NCBI RefSeq assembly: GCF_043555865.1
Contig: NZ_JBIGHY010000004.1
Location: 310,001 to 374,000 of the forward strand
Length of the DNA: 64,000 bases
Direction of reading: 5' to 3'
From: Pelomonas dachongensis
GTDB taxonomy: Bacteria > Pseudomonadota > Gammaproteobacteria > Burkholderiales > Burkholderiaceae_C
Below, piece after piece: positions 17,704 to 26,531 of this stretch. The stretch's first letter is position 1; each line of letters opens with the position of its first letter. A program made the translations under genes and the position numbers. The notes under the pieces are model-generated. The model was given only the letters and a program-made list of their open reading frames with translations, made no database searches and was not told where the DNA came from.

Positions 17704-18615
17704 TCAGCCGGTGCCGGAAGAGTTTTCCGCGGCCAGCGTGGCGCAGTGTGTGTGCAGCCAGCGCGCGAAGGCGTCGGCCGCCTGGCTGGGCCGGTGCACG
17801 AGCACGCCGTAGTGGCGCTCGGCCGGCACCGTCAGCGCAAACGGCTGCACCAGCCGGCCCTCGGCCAGCTCGTGGCGGGCCAGGCTCAGCCGCGCCAGCG
17901 CCACGCCCTGGCCGGCCAGCGCGGCGGCCAGCACCAGGCCCAGGTCCACCAGGCGTGGGCCATCGTCGGGCTCGGGCGCGTCCGACAGGCTGGCGGCGTT
18001 CAGCCACGGCGCCCAGGGTTGCAGCGGCGTGCGCAGCAGCGGCAGCGCCAGCAGGTCGGCCGGTTCACGCAGCGGCGCGTGGGCGGCCAGCAGTGCCGGC
18101 GCGGCCAGCGGCGTCAGCCAGTCGCGCAGCAGCACCTGCTCCGGTGCGATGTCGCCGGGCACGGCGCCGTGGCGGATCTCCACGTCCGCCCCGGCATCGC
18201 CCTCGGCCAGCAGCGGCACCGACAGCGTCAGCTCCAGCTCGACATGCGGATGCGCGGCCGTGAAGCCGGGCAGCGCGGGCACGATGAGCTGGCGCGCGAA
18301 GGTGGGCGTGGAGCTGACGCGCAGCCGCTCGCGCCGCGGCCCGGCGCGCTGGTGCAGCGGCATGGCCTGCAGCAGCGCCAGTGCCTGGCGCACCTGGGGC
18401 AGGTACTCGTGGCCGGCGGGCGTCAGGCTCAAGGCCCGCGGGGGCTGGCGCAGGAACAGCGGCAGGTCCAGCCGTTCCTCCAGCCCGGCCACGCGCTTGG
18501 CGACCGCGCTGGCGCTCAGCGCCAGTTCGGCCGCTGCGGCCTCGAAGCTGCCGGCGCGGGCCACCGCATCGAAGGCGAGCAACGCGTCGAGCGAGGGCAG
18601 GCGCAGCGGGCGCAC
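17704..18615 (-). CDS. LysR family transcriptional regulator
   Basis: This 303-residue protein has the LysR N-terminal helix-turn-helix (LPSLDALLAFDAVARAGSFE, then ALSASAVAKRVAGLEERLDL and LFLRQPPRALSLTPAGHEYL), resembling the GcvA branch. A periplasmic-binding-like effector domain follows. It lies 66 bp upstream of lldD on the same strand and 10 bp after the Sel1 gene, so it may be co-transcribed with both. Control of the dehydrogenase gene is possible but LysR genes are more often divergent from their targets. The effector is unknown. Confidence 0.92.
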   Translation of the reverse strand: MRPLRLPSLDALLAFDAVARAGSFEAAAAELALSASAVAKRVAGLEERLDLPLFLRQPPRALSLTPAGHEYLPQVRQALALLQAMPLHQRAGPRRERLRVSSTPTFARQLIVPALPGFTAAHPHVELELTLSVPLLAEGDAGADVEIRHGAVPGDIAPEQVLLRDWLTPLAAPALLAAHAPLREPADLLALPLLRTPLQPWAPWLNAASLSDAPEPDDGPRLVDLGLVLAAALAGQGVALARLSLARHELAEGRLVQPFALTVPAERHYGVLVHRPSQAADAFARWLHTHCATLAAENSSGTG

Positions 18616-18625
18616 GGCGGCCGGG

Positions 18626-19405
18626 TCAGAAGGTTAGCGTCGTCGGGCCGGCGTCGCGCGAGGTGGGGCGCAGGTACTGGCCGACCGTGCCGGCCATGGC
18701 CACCATCACGCCGGCCGCCATGCGCCCGGCCAACTGCCAGCGCTGCGTGCGCTCGGCACGGCGCCTGCGCGGCTGGACGACGGCCTGCACCAGCGCCAGT
18801 TCCTGCTGGCGTTCGTTCAGCAGGAATACCAGCCGGTGCGGGTCGGAGAACCGCATGGCCAGCGCGCGCACCGCCTTCAGCTCGCGGCGGTGCACCAGCA
18901 CGCCCTGCGGGCGCAGTTGCGACCCCAATGTGCGGCTGCGCAGGTACAGCGCCTTGGCCGCCAGGCGGTCGGGCAGGCAGCCCACGCCGGCGAACAGGCA
19001 GTTGGCGAGATTGAAAGTGGCCTCGGCATGGCCCAGCGCGGCGGCGGCCACGTAGGCCGACAAGCCCCTGTCCTCGTCGGCCGGGCCGCCGCGGCCCGTC
19101 ATCAGCACACGGCCCAGCTGAAAGTGGCCGATGGCGCTGCCGTTCGAGGCGGCCCGCTCCAGCAGCGCGCGCGCCTGCACCGGGTCCGCCGGCATGCCCA
19201 GCCCTTCGAGCTGGCACAGCCCCAGCATCGCCACGCCGTCGCTGTCGGCGGTCTCGGCGGCCGCCCGGAACCAGCCCAGCGCGCGCCGGTAGTCCGGCGG
19301 CGTGGCATGGAGCAGCGTCAGCCCGAGCTGCAACGGGTTGACGGCCGGCGTGTTCAATGCCGCGACGGGGGATAGGGGGCCAGGGCGGGGTTGTGCGGAG
19401 TTCAT
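18626..19405 (-). CDS. Sel1-repeat protein with C-terminal membrane anchor
   Basis: This 259-residue protein contains about four Sel1/TPR-like helical repeats (YRRALGWFRAAAETADSDGV; ARALLERAASNGSAIGHFQL; LSAYVAAAALGHAEATFNLA; AKALYLRSRTLG), a protein-interaction scaffold. One hydrophobic segment near the C-terminus (WQLAGRMAAGVMVAMAGTVG) is a probable tail anchor, and no signal peptide is seen. ATG 19405 is preferred because repeat-like sequence begins soon after. Partners are unknown. It is the first gene of a possible Sel1-lysR-lldD unit and is divergent from the TraB/Tiki-like gene. Confidence 0.8.
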   Translation of the reverse strand: MNSAQPRPGPLSPVAALNTPAVNPLQLGLTLLHATPPDYRRALGWFRAAAETADSDGVAMLGLCQLEGLGMPADPVQARALLERAASNGSAIGHFQLGRVLMTGRGGPADEDRGLSAYVAAAALGHAEATFNLANCLFAGVGCLPDRLAAKALYLRSRTLGSQLRPQGVLVHRRELKAVRALAMRFSDPHRLVFLLNERQQELALVQAVVQPRRRRAERTQRWQLAGRMAAGVMVAMAGTVGQYLRPTSRDAGPTTLTF

Positions 19406-19645
19406 CGGACGATAAACAAGGGCTTGACAGGTGCGCGCCTCGTGGGCAGGCCGGCGCATTGTCCGCCACCTCGGCGCCGCCATGTCGTCAAGCGCTTGCG
19501 CGAAACAGTTGAAACCGCTGAAACAGCGCACGGCCGTGAACCTTGTGGCAAGACGGGGTGCGATCCGGCGCGATCATTCGGGGCATTGAGCGAGGGGCGC
19601 GGCCCGGGGGGGCGGCACGCGTGCAGGCACGGGGAGGCGCTGTCG
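19406..19645. other. 240-bp divergent intergenic region
   Basis: This region separates the Sel1 gene from the plus-strand TraB/Tiki-like gene. It holds three TGAAAC/GAAACA copies about 10 bp apart (about 19500-19525), which could be a phased operator, and a G7 run (19606-19612). No coding potential is evident. Confidence 0.4.
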
Positions 19646-20776
19646 ATGGCGGGGAAAACGGGGGTGTTGCCACAGCAGGCATTGCGCGACGGCGAGCGCC
19701 TGCGCGTGCGGCTGCGCACGCTGCTGGGCGCCGTGCTGGGGCTGGCCGCGCTGCTGTCGCTGCCGGTGCTGCTGCAGGTGCAGCCGTGGCTGCCGCTGAC
19801 GGTGCTGGCAGCGTCGGCCGTGCTTGCCGGCCTGCCCGCGGCCTGGTGGGCGCGGCGGCGGCGCAAGCGCGTGGCCTGGCCGTGGATCAAGTCGTCGCTG
19901 GGGCTGGCCTGCGCCGTCTGCGTGGCCCTGGCCGCGCCCATCTACTACCTGGCGTTGGTGACTGTGCTGAAGCCGGCGGCCCAGCCGCAGGTGGTGCTGA
20001 GCAACGGAAGCCGCACGCTAACCTTCCAGGGCATGATGCATGTGGGCAGCGACGCGTACTACCGCGCCGTCATGTTCGACATCGGCAAGGCGCTCAGCGA
20101 GGGCGCGGCGATCTACTACGAGGGCGTCATCCCGGACCCGCAAGGCGATGCCTGGCTGGCCGGGTTCCTGGGGACCGATGAAGACCTGTCCGCCTCGTAC
20201 AAGCAGTTGGCGGGAGCCTGCGGCCTGGTGTTCCAGAACGACTACTTCGCGCTGCTGGCGATGGACCGCAAGGTGCATCCGGACCGGCATGTGGCGGCGG
20301 ATGTGTCGTCGCTGCAGATGCGACGCGAGTTCGACCGGCTGCTGGCCACCGACATGGCCTTCGTCGAGGCCATGCAGGCGCGCGAGACCGCCCGCAGCGC
20401 ACCGTCGACCGGCGGACAGCCGCTGACGGCGTTCGTCGCCTGGCAGCAGCGCGGCACCGAAAGTCAGCGCGCGCTGGCCGGTACGGTCTGCCGCGGGCTG
20501 ATGACGCTGCTGGTCAGGCCGCGGCGCTCTCACGACGCCCGGCCGCGCGATCCGTTCGATGCCGTCGTCATCGACTACCGCAACCGCGAACTGGTGCGAC
20601 GGCTGCTGGCCGACCCGCGCGACCGGGTTTTCCTCACCTATGGCTCGGCGCACCTGCCGGGCGTCTACGCGTTGCTGAAGCAGAGCGACCCGCGCTGGCG
20701 CGTCGAGTCGGTCAAATGGCTGCGCAGCATCGCCGCACCGGAGAACGTGCGCGGCCAGCTCGACCTGACGCCTTGA
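19646..20776 (+). CDS. Membrane protein with TraB/Tiki-like domain (putative)
   Basis: The 376-residue protein starts at an ATG preceded by GGGGAGG at 9-nt spacing. Two N-terminal transmembrane segments (about residues 22-65, RTLLGAVLGLAALLSLPVLL and VLAASAVLAGLPAAWWA) and a third (about 75-100) precede a soluble domain. That domain has features of the TraB/Tiki/ChaN superfamily: an early LTFQGMMHVGSDAYYRAVM block, an acidic YYEGV strand, and the paired late motifs VIDYRNRELVRRLLAD and VFLTYGSAHLPGVYALL. Tiki proteins are metalloproteases; bacterial members are mostly uncharacterised. The assignment rests on motif pattern only. Confidence 0.6.
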   Translation: MAGKTGVLPQQALRDGERLRVRLRTLLGAVLGLAALLSLPVLLQVQPWLPLTVLAASAVLAGLPAAWWARRRRKRVAWPWIKSSLGLACAVCVALAAPIYYLALVTVLKPAAQPQVVLSNGSRTLTFQGMMHVGSDAYYRAVMFDIGKALSEGAAIYYEGVIPDPQGDAWLAGFLGTDEDLSASYKQLAGACGLVFQNDYFALLAMDRKVHPDRHVAADVSSLQMRREFDRLLATDMAFVEAMQARETARSAPSTGGQPLTAFVAWQQRGTESQRALAGTVCRGLMTLLVRPRRSHDARPRDPFDAVVIDYRNRELVRRLLADPRDRVFLTYGSAHLPGVYALLKQSDPRWRVESVKWLRSIAAPENVRGQLDLTP

Positions 20777-20786
20777 GTGCGGCGGT

Positions 20787-23700
20787 TCAGCTGGCGCGCC
20801 GCGCGTAGGCGACGGCGGCCTTGATGCGCAGCGACACGCGTGTGCCCCCGCCGCTGTGGCCGCTGATGCGGAACTGCCCACCGATGCGCTCGGCGCGCTC
20901 GCGCATGCCCAGCATGCCGTAGTGGCCATTGCGGCCGGCCTGCGCCGCCTTTTCGGGGCTGACGCCCACGCCGTCGTCGCGAACCTCGACCTCCAGCCAG
21001 CGGCGGCCGTAATCGACCTGGACCACCACCTCGCGCGCGCCGGCATGCCGCGCCGCGTTGAACAAGGCCTCGCTGACGATGCACAGGATCTCGTCGAACA
21101 CCGGTGGCTGTAGCGTCCGCCGCTGTCCCTGGCTGGCCACGCTGACCTGCGTCGTCTGCGCGAAGGGCAGCTCCGCGATCAGCCGGCTCACCTCGCGTTC
21201 CAGGTCGCTGGTGTCGGTGTGGCGCAGTCCCTGCAGCCGGTCGCGTCCCTCGACCAGCACGGCCTCGGCGCGGTCCAGGGCCTGATTGATCGCCTGCTGT
21301 GCGGGCGGATCACTTTGCAGGCCGTCTGCCACCGACTGCAGGCGCAGGATCAGCCCCTGCACGCTTTGTAGCAGCGTGTCGTGCATGTCGCGGGCGATGC
21401 GCTCGCGCTCGCGGCTTCGCTCTTCCCCCCGCTCGCGCACCCGCGCCACGATCTGGCGCAGCCGCATCAGGTACAGCCCGTACAGCAGCAGCGCTGCCAG
21501 CGCGGCCATCGCCAGCCGGAACTCCAGCGACTGAGTGAGCGTGGCCGGGATGATCAGCGTCAGCTCGGCGGTCTGGGCGCTCCACAGGCCGTCGTTGTTG
21601 CAGGCACTGACCTCGAAGCGGTAGGTGCCAGGCCGCAAGTCGGACAGTAGCGTGCTGCGCTGGGGGCTCGCGGCGCTCCACGTGCCATCGGCACCAGCCA
21701 GCCGGTGGCGGAACTGCACGCGTCCCGGCATGGTCAGGCTCAAGGCCGTGAACGCGACGCGCACGGTGGTGGTGCCCGCGGGCAGCGTCACCTGGGGCGT
21801 CGCCGGCAGCACCTGCTCGCCCACCTGCACCGAGCGCAGCACGACCGGTGGCGGCAGCCGGTTGCTCACCAGCGCGGCGGGGTTGATGCGCACCACGTTG
21901 CGGCGCGTCAGGAACCACACGCGTCCGTCCCCCCCGACGGCGACCTGCGCGCCCGGCGCCTTCTGGACGAAGCTGTTCAGCCCGTCTTGGAAATCGAGCA
22001 CCCGGTGCGGCAGCGCGACGCCGGGCTCGCGCAGCGCGCCGGCGAGGTCGCTGGAGCGCAGCTGCACGATGCCGGCGTCGCCGATGGCCCAGGTGTCGCC
22101 GTCGGCGGTCTGGGCCAGGCCGTTCAGCGACGCCGCCCAGGGGTGCGTCTGGCTGGACAGCCAGACCGCCCCCGTGGCGTCGCCCGCGCGCGCCAGTCCC
22201 AGGCTGCCGCTGACCAGTACGCCGGCGTCGGCGGGGAGCAGGCCCTCGATGCCGCCGGCGCGGGATTGCGTCGCGTCCAGCGCCAGAAACGGCGTATCGC
22301 CGGGCGGCGCCCGCCCCCGGAACAGCAGCACGGCGCGGCCCTCGCGGTCGAGCGCCGCGTTCGCGGGCAACGACGGCGACGGCAGCGGCTCGAGCCAGCG
22401 CTGCCACACGTCCCCCTGCAGCCAGTGCAGTCCGCGCTCCAGCCCCGGCATCCACAACCGGCCCTCGCGGTCCTCGGCGCAGCCAAAGGCGGTGGCCCCG
22501 GCTGGCTTGGGCCGCCGCTGGACGGTGCCGCCCTCGATGCGCAGGACTCGGTCAGCCAGGAACAGCCAAACGCCGTGCGCCCCGGCCGCGCACAAGGCCT
22601 CGGCCGGGCTGCCGTTGGCCAGCACCCGCCGGGGCGGCTGACCGGGGGGCATCACATACAGCGCCTGCGCATCGGCGACGTACACGGTCCCGTCACGCGT
22701 GGCGGCCAGGCGGTAGCTGGTGGGCGAGTTGGGCGGCAGGCCGGGTTCGACGATCACGCTCGCCGGCCGCAGCAGGTCCAGCCCCAGTTCGGTGCCGACC
22801 CAGACATTGCCCTCGCGGTCCTGGAACAGGGCGCGGGTCTGGTCGGACGTCAAGCCCGCGCTGGCGTTCAGCGACGCGATGCGATCGCCTTCGGCGCCAG
22901 ACGTCGCTAGCACCCGGCCCGGCGCCCGGATGCGCATCACGCCGTTGTTCCAGGTGGTAGTCCAGAGGTCGCCGTGCCGGTCGAACAGCAGGCGCGTCCC
23001 GCCGAAGCGGTTGGGATGCGCGAACGCCGTGGCCGCGGTGGCGGGCCGCTGCAGGGCCCGCGTGCCGCTGGCATCAGCGATCCAGATCCCGCCCTCTGCG
23101 TCCTCCGACAGGCTGGCCCTTGGCGTGATGGACACGGGCAAGGTACTGAAACGGACTTCACCGGGGCGGCGCAAGGCCAGCGTGTTGGACAGCACGACCC
23201 ACATCGTGCCGTCGCGTGCGAAGTGCAGGTCCCACACCTGCTGCGCGGGCAATCCGCTGTCCGGCCCGAGTTCCTGCCAGGCGCCTTGATGAAACCGCGC
23301 CAGCTGGCGGTCGCTGCGGCCGCCGCGCGCCACCCAGACGCCGCCGTCGGCGTCCTCCTGGATGTCGTTGACCTCGCGCGAGGGGTGCGGCATCTGCGCG
23401 TCCACCAGGCGCTCGTCGTGGAACCGGGCCACGCCGCGCCCCCGCGCCAGCCCGACCCACAGGTCGCCGGCCCGCGTGGCCCGCAACCGCGAAACCACCA
23501 GCCGCTGGGCATCGGGCGCCGCCATCGGCACCGGCTCGAAGCTCACGCCGTCGAAGCGGAACAGCCCCTCGACGCTGCCTATCCACAGAAAGCCGTCGGG
23601 CGTCTGGTCGATCGAGTTGATGCGGCTGGGCGCGCCGCGCTCCAGCGACCAGGCGACGTGCTTGAACTCCACCAGCGCGCCCGGTGGCGAGGTGGCCCGG

Positions 23701-23813
23701 GCAGGCGCCGCTGCGGCCAGCAGGCCGAGCAGACCCAGCAGACCCAGCAGTGCCGGGCACAGCCACCGAGTGATGCGCGCGGGCAGGGCCAAGGAAGCTG
23801 GGAGGGAGGGCAT
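20787..23813 (-). CDS. Hybrid-sensor-like two-component histidine kinase with periplasmic beta-propeller
   Basis: This 1008-residue sensor has a signal peptide with a GLLGLLGLL core and a large periplasmic domain made of two-component-regulator propeller blades (TPDGFLWIGSVEGLFRFDGV; DREGNVWVGTELGLDLL). A Y_Y_Y domain follows (about 640-745, ending RPGTYRFEVSACNNDGLWS), then one transmembrane helix (about 760), a HisKA_3 dimerisation domain with phospho-acceptor His about 811 in RIARDMHDTLLQ, and a HATPase domain (EALFNAARHAGA; VRDDGVGVS; GGGTRVSLRI). There is no receiver domain. The likely partner is the LuxR-type regulator at 24769. The propeller suggests sensing of a polymer or oligosaccharide (inference). 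Confidence 0.93.
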   Translation of the reverse strand: MPSLPASLALPARITRWLCPALLGLLGLLGLLAAAAPARATSPPGALVEFKHVAWSLERGAPSRINSIDQTPDGFLWIGSVEGLFRFDGVSFEPVPMAAPDAQRLVVSRLRATRAGDLWVGLARGRGVARFHDERLVDAQMPHPSREVNDIQEDADGGVWVARGGRSDRQLARFHQGAWQELGPDSGLPAQQVWDLHFARDGTMWVVLSNTLALRRPGEVRFSTLPVSITPRASLSEDAEGGIWIADASGTRALQRPATAATAFAHPNRFGGTRLLFDRHGDLWTTTWNNGVMRIRAPGRVLATSGAEGDRIASLNASAGLTSDQTRALFQDREGNVWVGTELGLDLLRPASVIVEPGLPPNSPTSYRLAATRDGTVYVADAQALYVMPPGQPPRRVLANGSPAEALCAAGAHGVWLFLADRVLRIEGGTVQRRPKPAGATAFGCAEDREGRLWMPGLERGLHWLQGDVWQRWLEPLPSPSLPANAALDREGRAVLLFRGRAPPGDTPFLALDATQSRAGGIEGLLPADAGVLVSGSLGLARAGDATGAVWLSSQTHPWAASLNGLAQTADGDTWAIGDAGIVQLRSSDLAGALREPGVALPHRVLDFQDGLNSFVQKAPGAQVAVGGDGRVWFLTRRNVVRINPAALVSNRLPPPVVLRSVQVGEQVLPATPQVTLPAGTTTVRVAFTALSLTMPGRVQFRHRLAGADGTWSAASPQRSTLLSDLRPGTYRFEVSACNNDGLWSAQTAELTLIIPATLTQSLEFRLAMAALAALLLYGLYLMRLRQIVARVRERGEERSRERERIARDMHDTLLQSVQGLILRLQSVADGLQSDPPAQQAINQALDRAEAVLVEGRDRLQGLRHTDTSDLEREVSRLIAELPFAQTTQVSVASQGQRRTLQPPVFDEILCIVSEALFNAARHAGAREVVVQVDYGRRWLEVEVRDDGVGVSPEKAAQAGRNGHYGMLGMRERAERIGGQFRISGHSGGGTRVSLRIKAAVAYARRAS

Positions 23814-23906
23814 CGTCGCGGCAGGGCTCAGCGCACGGGATGGGGCGGGCGCGGCGGATGATAGGGGGGCGTGCCGGGACGACCGCCGAAGGGGAGGGTA
23901 GGGCGT

Positions 23907-24599
23907 TCAGCGGTGTGCTGGCGGCCTCGCGTCAATCCAGCCCTGGCGGATGGCCTGGGCCGCCACGCCCGTGCGGGTGCGCGCGCCTGTCTTGGCCAGG
24001 ATCGCCTTCACATGGCATTTGACGGTGCCGAGCGCGATGTCCATGCGGCGTGCAATCGACTTGTTGTCCAGCCCATCGCTCAGCAGCTCCAGCACATGCT
24101 GCTCGCGGGGCGTGAGATCGGGGTGGGCAATCGCGTCTGCCAGCAGGCCGCTGGCGACGGGGCAGAAATAGGCCTCGCCGGCAGCGAGCGCGTGCACTGC
24201 GCGTACCAATTCGTGAGGGCAGGCATCGGCGCTGACGCAACTCGCCCCGGTGCGCAGCAGCGCCCTGACCTTGCGGGCCGTCAACCCGCTTTCGACCACC
24301 AGCACCGGGCCCTTGTGCCCGGCGGTGCCGGCTTCGAGGTCGTCGCTATGCAGCGCCAGTGCCTGGGTCAGGTCGATGATCAGCACGCGGCGGTCATCGA
24401 GCTGGTCATCGAGCGGCGGCGGCTGGTCGATCCCCGGCGTACCGCCGGCGGCCACGGCCACCGGCACGTGCGGGGCGAGCGCGGCCCGGATGCCGGCTGC
24501 CAGCAGCGCATGGCCATGGGCCACGCGCACCTGGACGGTGTGGCGCGGCACCGCGGGGGGTGGTCGTCGAGGGGACGGTGGCGTGCGCTGGAGTTGCAT
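23907..24599 (-). CDS. LuxR-type regulator with degenerate receiver domain
   Basis: This 230-residue protein ends in a normal NarL/LuxR helix-turn-helix (LTPREQHVLELLSDGLDNKS; IARRMDIALGTVKCHVKAIL). The N-terminal part aligns with a receiver domain, but the acidic pair that binds Mg2+ is missing: RVAHGHALLAAGIRAAL stands where xxDDHxLxRxGIxxxL is expected. An aspartate survives in VLIIDLTQAL. Phosphorylation is therefore doubtful, and it may be phosphorylation-independent or bind another signal. ATG 24599 was chosen over an in-frame start 57 bp upstream. It sits downstream of, and may precede, the sensor-kinase gene on the same transcript. Confidence 0.85.
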   Translation of the reverse strand: MQLQRTPPSPRRPPPAVPRHTVQVRVAHGHALLAAGIRAALAPHVPVAVAAGGTPGIDQPPPLDDQLDDRRVLIIDLTQALALHSDDLEAGTAGHKGPVLVVESGLTARKVRALLRTGASCVSADACPHELVRAVHALAAGEAYFCPVASGLLADAIAHPDLTPREQHVLELLSDGLDNKSIARRMDIALGTVKCHVKAILAKTGARTRTGVAAQAIRQGWIDARPPAHR

Positions 24600-24643
24600 G
24601 CGCCGATGCTGCAACCCGCGGTCCCGCCTGGGCAGCCCCCACG

Positions 24644-24662
24644 GGGTGATTGGCAATCACCC
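24644..24662. promoter_or_regulatory. Inverted repeat GGGTGATT-N3-AATCACCC
   Basis: A perfect 8-bp inverted repeat with GGC centre lies in the region between two divergent LuxR-type regulator genes. The half-site GGGTGAT recurs at 25433 upstream of the haloperoxidase gene, which suggests a binding site for one of these regulators (inference). Confidence 0.5.
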
Positions 24663-24768
24663 GAAAGAGTCAAACGGGTGGCGTGGCGATGGGGCAGGGG
24701 ATGAAAAGGGGGATGGCCCCGCCACCCGTCGACCCTAAACTCTCCATCCGCTGCACACAAAGCTGCAC

Positions 24769-25401
24769 ATGAGTCCCGCCCCCGCACAGGTTCGCCTGCT
24801 CCTCGTTGACGACCACCCGCTGATGCGCGACGGCATTGCCGCGCTCGTGCAGCGGCAGCCCGACCTGCACGTGGTCGGCGAGGCGTCGAACGGTGTCGAG
24901 GCCGTGGAGCGGTTCGCCGAGTTGCAGCCCGATGTGACGTTGATGGACCTGCAGATGCCACGCATGGACGGCCTGCAAGCCATCACGCTCATTCGCAAGC
25001 AGAGCCCGCGGGCGAAGGTGCTGGTGCTGACGACCTACAAGGGCGACATCCAGGCCTGGCGCGCGCTGAAGGAAGGCGCGGTGGGTTATCTCGTGAAGAC
25101 GGCCCTGCGGGCGTCGCTGCTGGAGGCGATCCGCACCGTGCATGCGGGCGGCCGTTGGGTGCCGGCGGACATCGCGGTGGACATCGCCCGTCATGCGGGC
25201 GACGAGATGCTCACCGACCGGGAGGTCGAGGTCATGCGCTACATCGCGCAGGGGCATTCGAATCGCGAGGTCGGCGCGCTGCTGTCGGTGGCGGAAGACA
25301 CGATCAAGTCCCGCGTCAAGTCCATCCTGCTGAAGCTCAACGCGCGCGACCGGACGCACGCCGTCACGATCGCGCTGCAGCGCGGCCTGCTGCAGCTCTG
25401 A
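24769..25401 (+). CDS. NarL/LuxR-type two-component response regulator
   Basis: This 210-residue protein has a complete receiver: the acidic pair in LLVDDHPLMRDGIAAL, the phospho-acceptor aspartate in DVTLMDLQMPRMDG (about Asp60), and VLVLTTYKGD with the conserved threonine and lysine. A LuxR helix-turn-helix follows (LTDREVEVMRYIAQGHSNRE; SVAEDTIKSRVKSILLKL). It is probably phosphorylated by the HisKA_3 kinase encoded at 20787. It is divergent from the degenerate regulator and upstream of the 25.5-32.8 kb gene train. A GGCGCC-gca-GGCGCC hairpin without a T-run follows the stop. Confidence 0.95.
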   Translation: MSPAPAQVRLLLVDDHPLMRDGIAALVQRQPDLHVVGEASNGVEAVERFAELQPDVTLMDLQMPRMDGLQAITLIRKQSPRAKVLVLTTYKGDIQAWRALKEGAVGYLVKTALRASLLEAIRTVHAGGRWVPADIAVDIARHAGDEMLTDREVEVMRYIAQGHSNREVGALLSVAEDTIKSRVKSILLKLNARDRTHAVTIALQRGLLQL

Positions 25402-25432
25402 TAGCCCGGCGCCGCAGGCGCCTCTCTCCAAA

Positions 25433-25460
25433 GGGTGATACGGCTGCCCCCGAACGGGGC
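25433..25460 (+). promoter_or_regulatory. Putative control site upstream of the haloperoxidase gene train
   Basis: GGGTGAT (25433-25439) is followed by GCCCC-cgaac-GGGGC (25446-25460). The same pair of features, GGGTGAT next to a CCCCC/GGGG repeat, occurs around 24634-24662. The rest of the 123-bp gap holds a possible -10 (TAGCAT, about 25484) and no gene. Confidence 0.4.
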
Positions 25461-25524
25461 TGGGCCGGGGCACGCGCCATTCCTAGCATGTCCGTCAGTG
25501 AATCCCAACCGAAGGACAGGCGAC

Positions 25525-26529
25525 ATGAACGTTGAATCCAGCGATATCCCGGAACCCCGGCGCCGTCAGGTGCTCGCGCTCGGCGCGGGCGTCGGCACCG
25601 CGCTGGCGCTGCCACTGGCCGCGTCATTGACACCGGCCAGCGATGCGCAGGCCGCCACTTCCCGCACCTCCCACCCTCAGCAAGGACCTCAGATGAGCAC
25701 CATCACCACCAAAGACGGCACCACCATCTTCTTCAAGGACTGGGGTCCCAAGACCGCCCAGCCCATCGTCTTCCACCACGGCTGGCCGCTGTCCAGCGAC
25801 GACTGGGACGCGCAGCTGCTGTTCTTCGTGCAGCGCGGCTTCCGCGTCGTCGCGCACGACCGCCGTGGACACGGCCGCTCGGCACAGGTCAGCGAGGGCC
25901 ACGACATGGATCATTACGCCGCCGACGCCTTCGCCGTCGTCGAGCACCTGAACCTGCGCAACGCCGTGCACATTGGCCACTCCACCGGCGGCGGCGAAGT
26001 GGCGCGGTATGTCGCCAAGCACGGTCAGCCCGCCGGCCGCGTGGCCAAGGCCGTGCTGGTGGCCGCGGTGCCGCCCATCATGGCCAAGACCGCCGCCTAC
26101 CCCGACCACCTGCCGATGGAGGTCTTCGACGGTTTCCGCAAGGGTGTGGCCGACAACCGCGCGCAGATGTTCATGGATGTGCCCGCCGGCCCGTTCTACG
26201 GCTTCAATCGTCCGGGCGTGAAGCCGCTGCCGGGCGTGATCAACAACTGGTGGCGCCAGGGCATGATGGGCAGCGCCAAGGCTCATTACGACGGCATCAA
26301 GGCCTTCTCAGAGACCGACCAGACCGAGGACCTGAAGGCCATCACCGTGCCCACGCTGGTGATGCACGGCGACGACGACCAGATCGTGCCCATCGCCAAC
26401 TCGGCGCTCAAGGCCGTCAAGCTGCTAAAGAACGGCACGCTGAAGGTCTACAAGGGCTACTCGCACGGCATGCTGACCGTCAACGCCGATGTGCTGAACG
26501 CCGACCTGCTGGCCTTCATCAAGGGCTGA
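25525..26529 (+). CDS. Exported alpha/beta hydrolase, cofactor-free haloperoxidase / perhydrolase family
   Basis: The 334-residue protein begins with a twin-arginine-like leader (PRRRQVLALGAGVGTALALP ... DAQA), then a chloroperoxidase-family alpha/beta hydrolase. It has HHGWPLSSDDWD (oxyanion region), nucleophile in IGHSTGGGEVARYV, acid in VMHGDDDQIVP, and histidine in YSHGM. Such enzymes make peracids from carboxylic acids and hydrogen peroxide in vitro; the natural role is often esterase. An internal ATG at 25693 (MSTITTKDGT) matches the usual cytosolic start, so the leader is an extension. The catalase gene follows after 2 bp, so peroxide chemistry is a plausible common theme. Confidence 0.9.
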   Translation: MNVESSDIPEPRRRQVLALGAGVGTALALPLAASLTPASDAQAATSRTSHPQQGPQMSTITTKDGTTIFFKDWGPKTAQPIVFHHGWPLSSDDWDAQLLFFVQRGFRVVAHDRRGHGRSAQVSEGHDMDHYAADAFAVVEHLNLRNAVHIGHSTGGGEVARYVAKHGQPAGRVAKAVLVAAVPPIMAKTAAYPDHLPMEVFDGFRKGVADNRAQMFMDVPAGPFYGFNRPGVKPLPGVINNWWRQGMMGSAKAHYDGIKAFSETDQTEDLKAITVPTLVMHGDDDQIVPIANSALKAVKLLKNGTLKVYKGYSHGMLTVNADVLNADLLAFIKG

Positions 26530-26531
26530 GC

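Noticed and set aside
19606..19612. G7 run upstream of the TraB/Tiki-like gene as a phase-variation site
   Set aside because: It lies in non-coding DNA 34 bp from the ATG and not clearly between promoter boxes, so there is no basis for a switch.
23718..23751. CAG/CAGACCCAG-type short repeat in the kinase signal peptide
   Set aside because: It encodes an ordinary leucine-rich signal core (GLLGLLGLL); imperfect repeats like this are common in such leaders.
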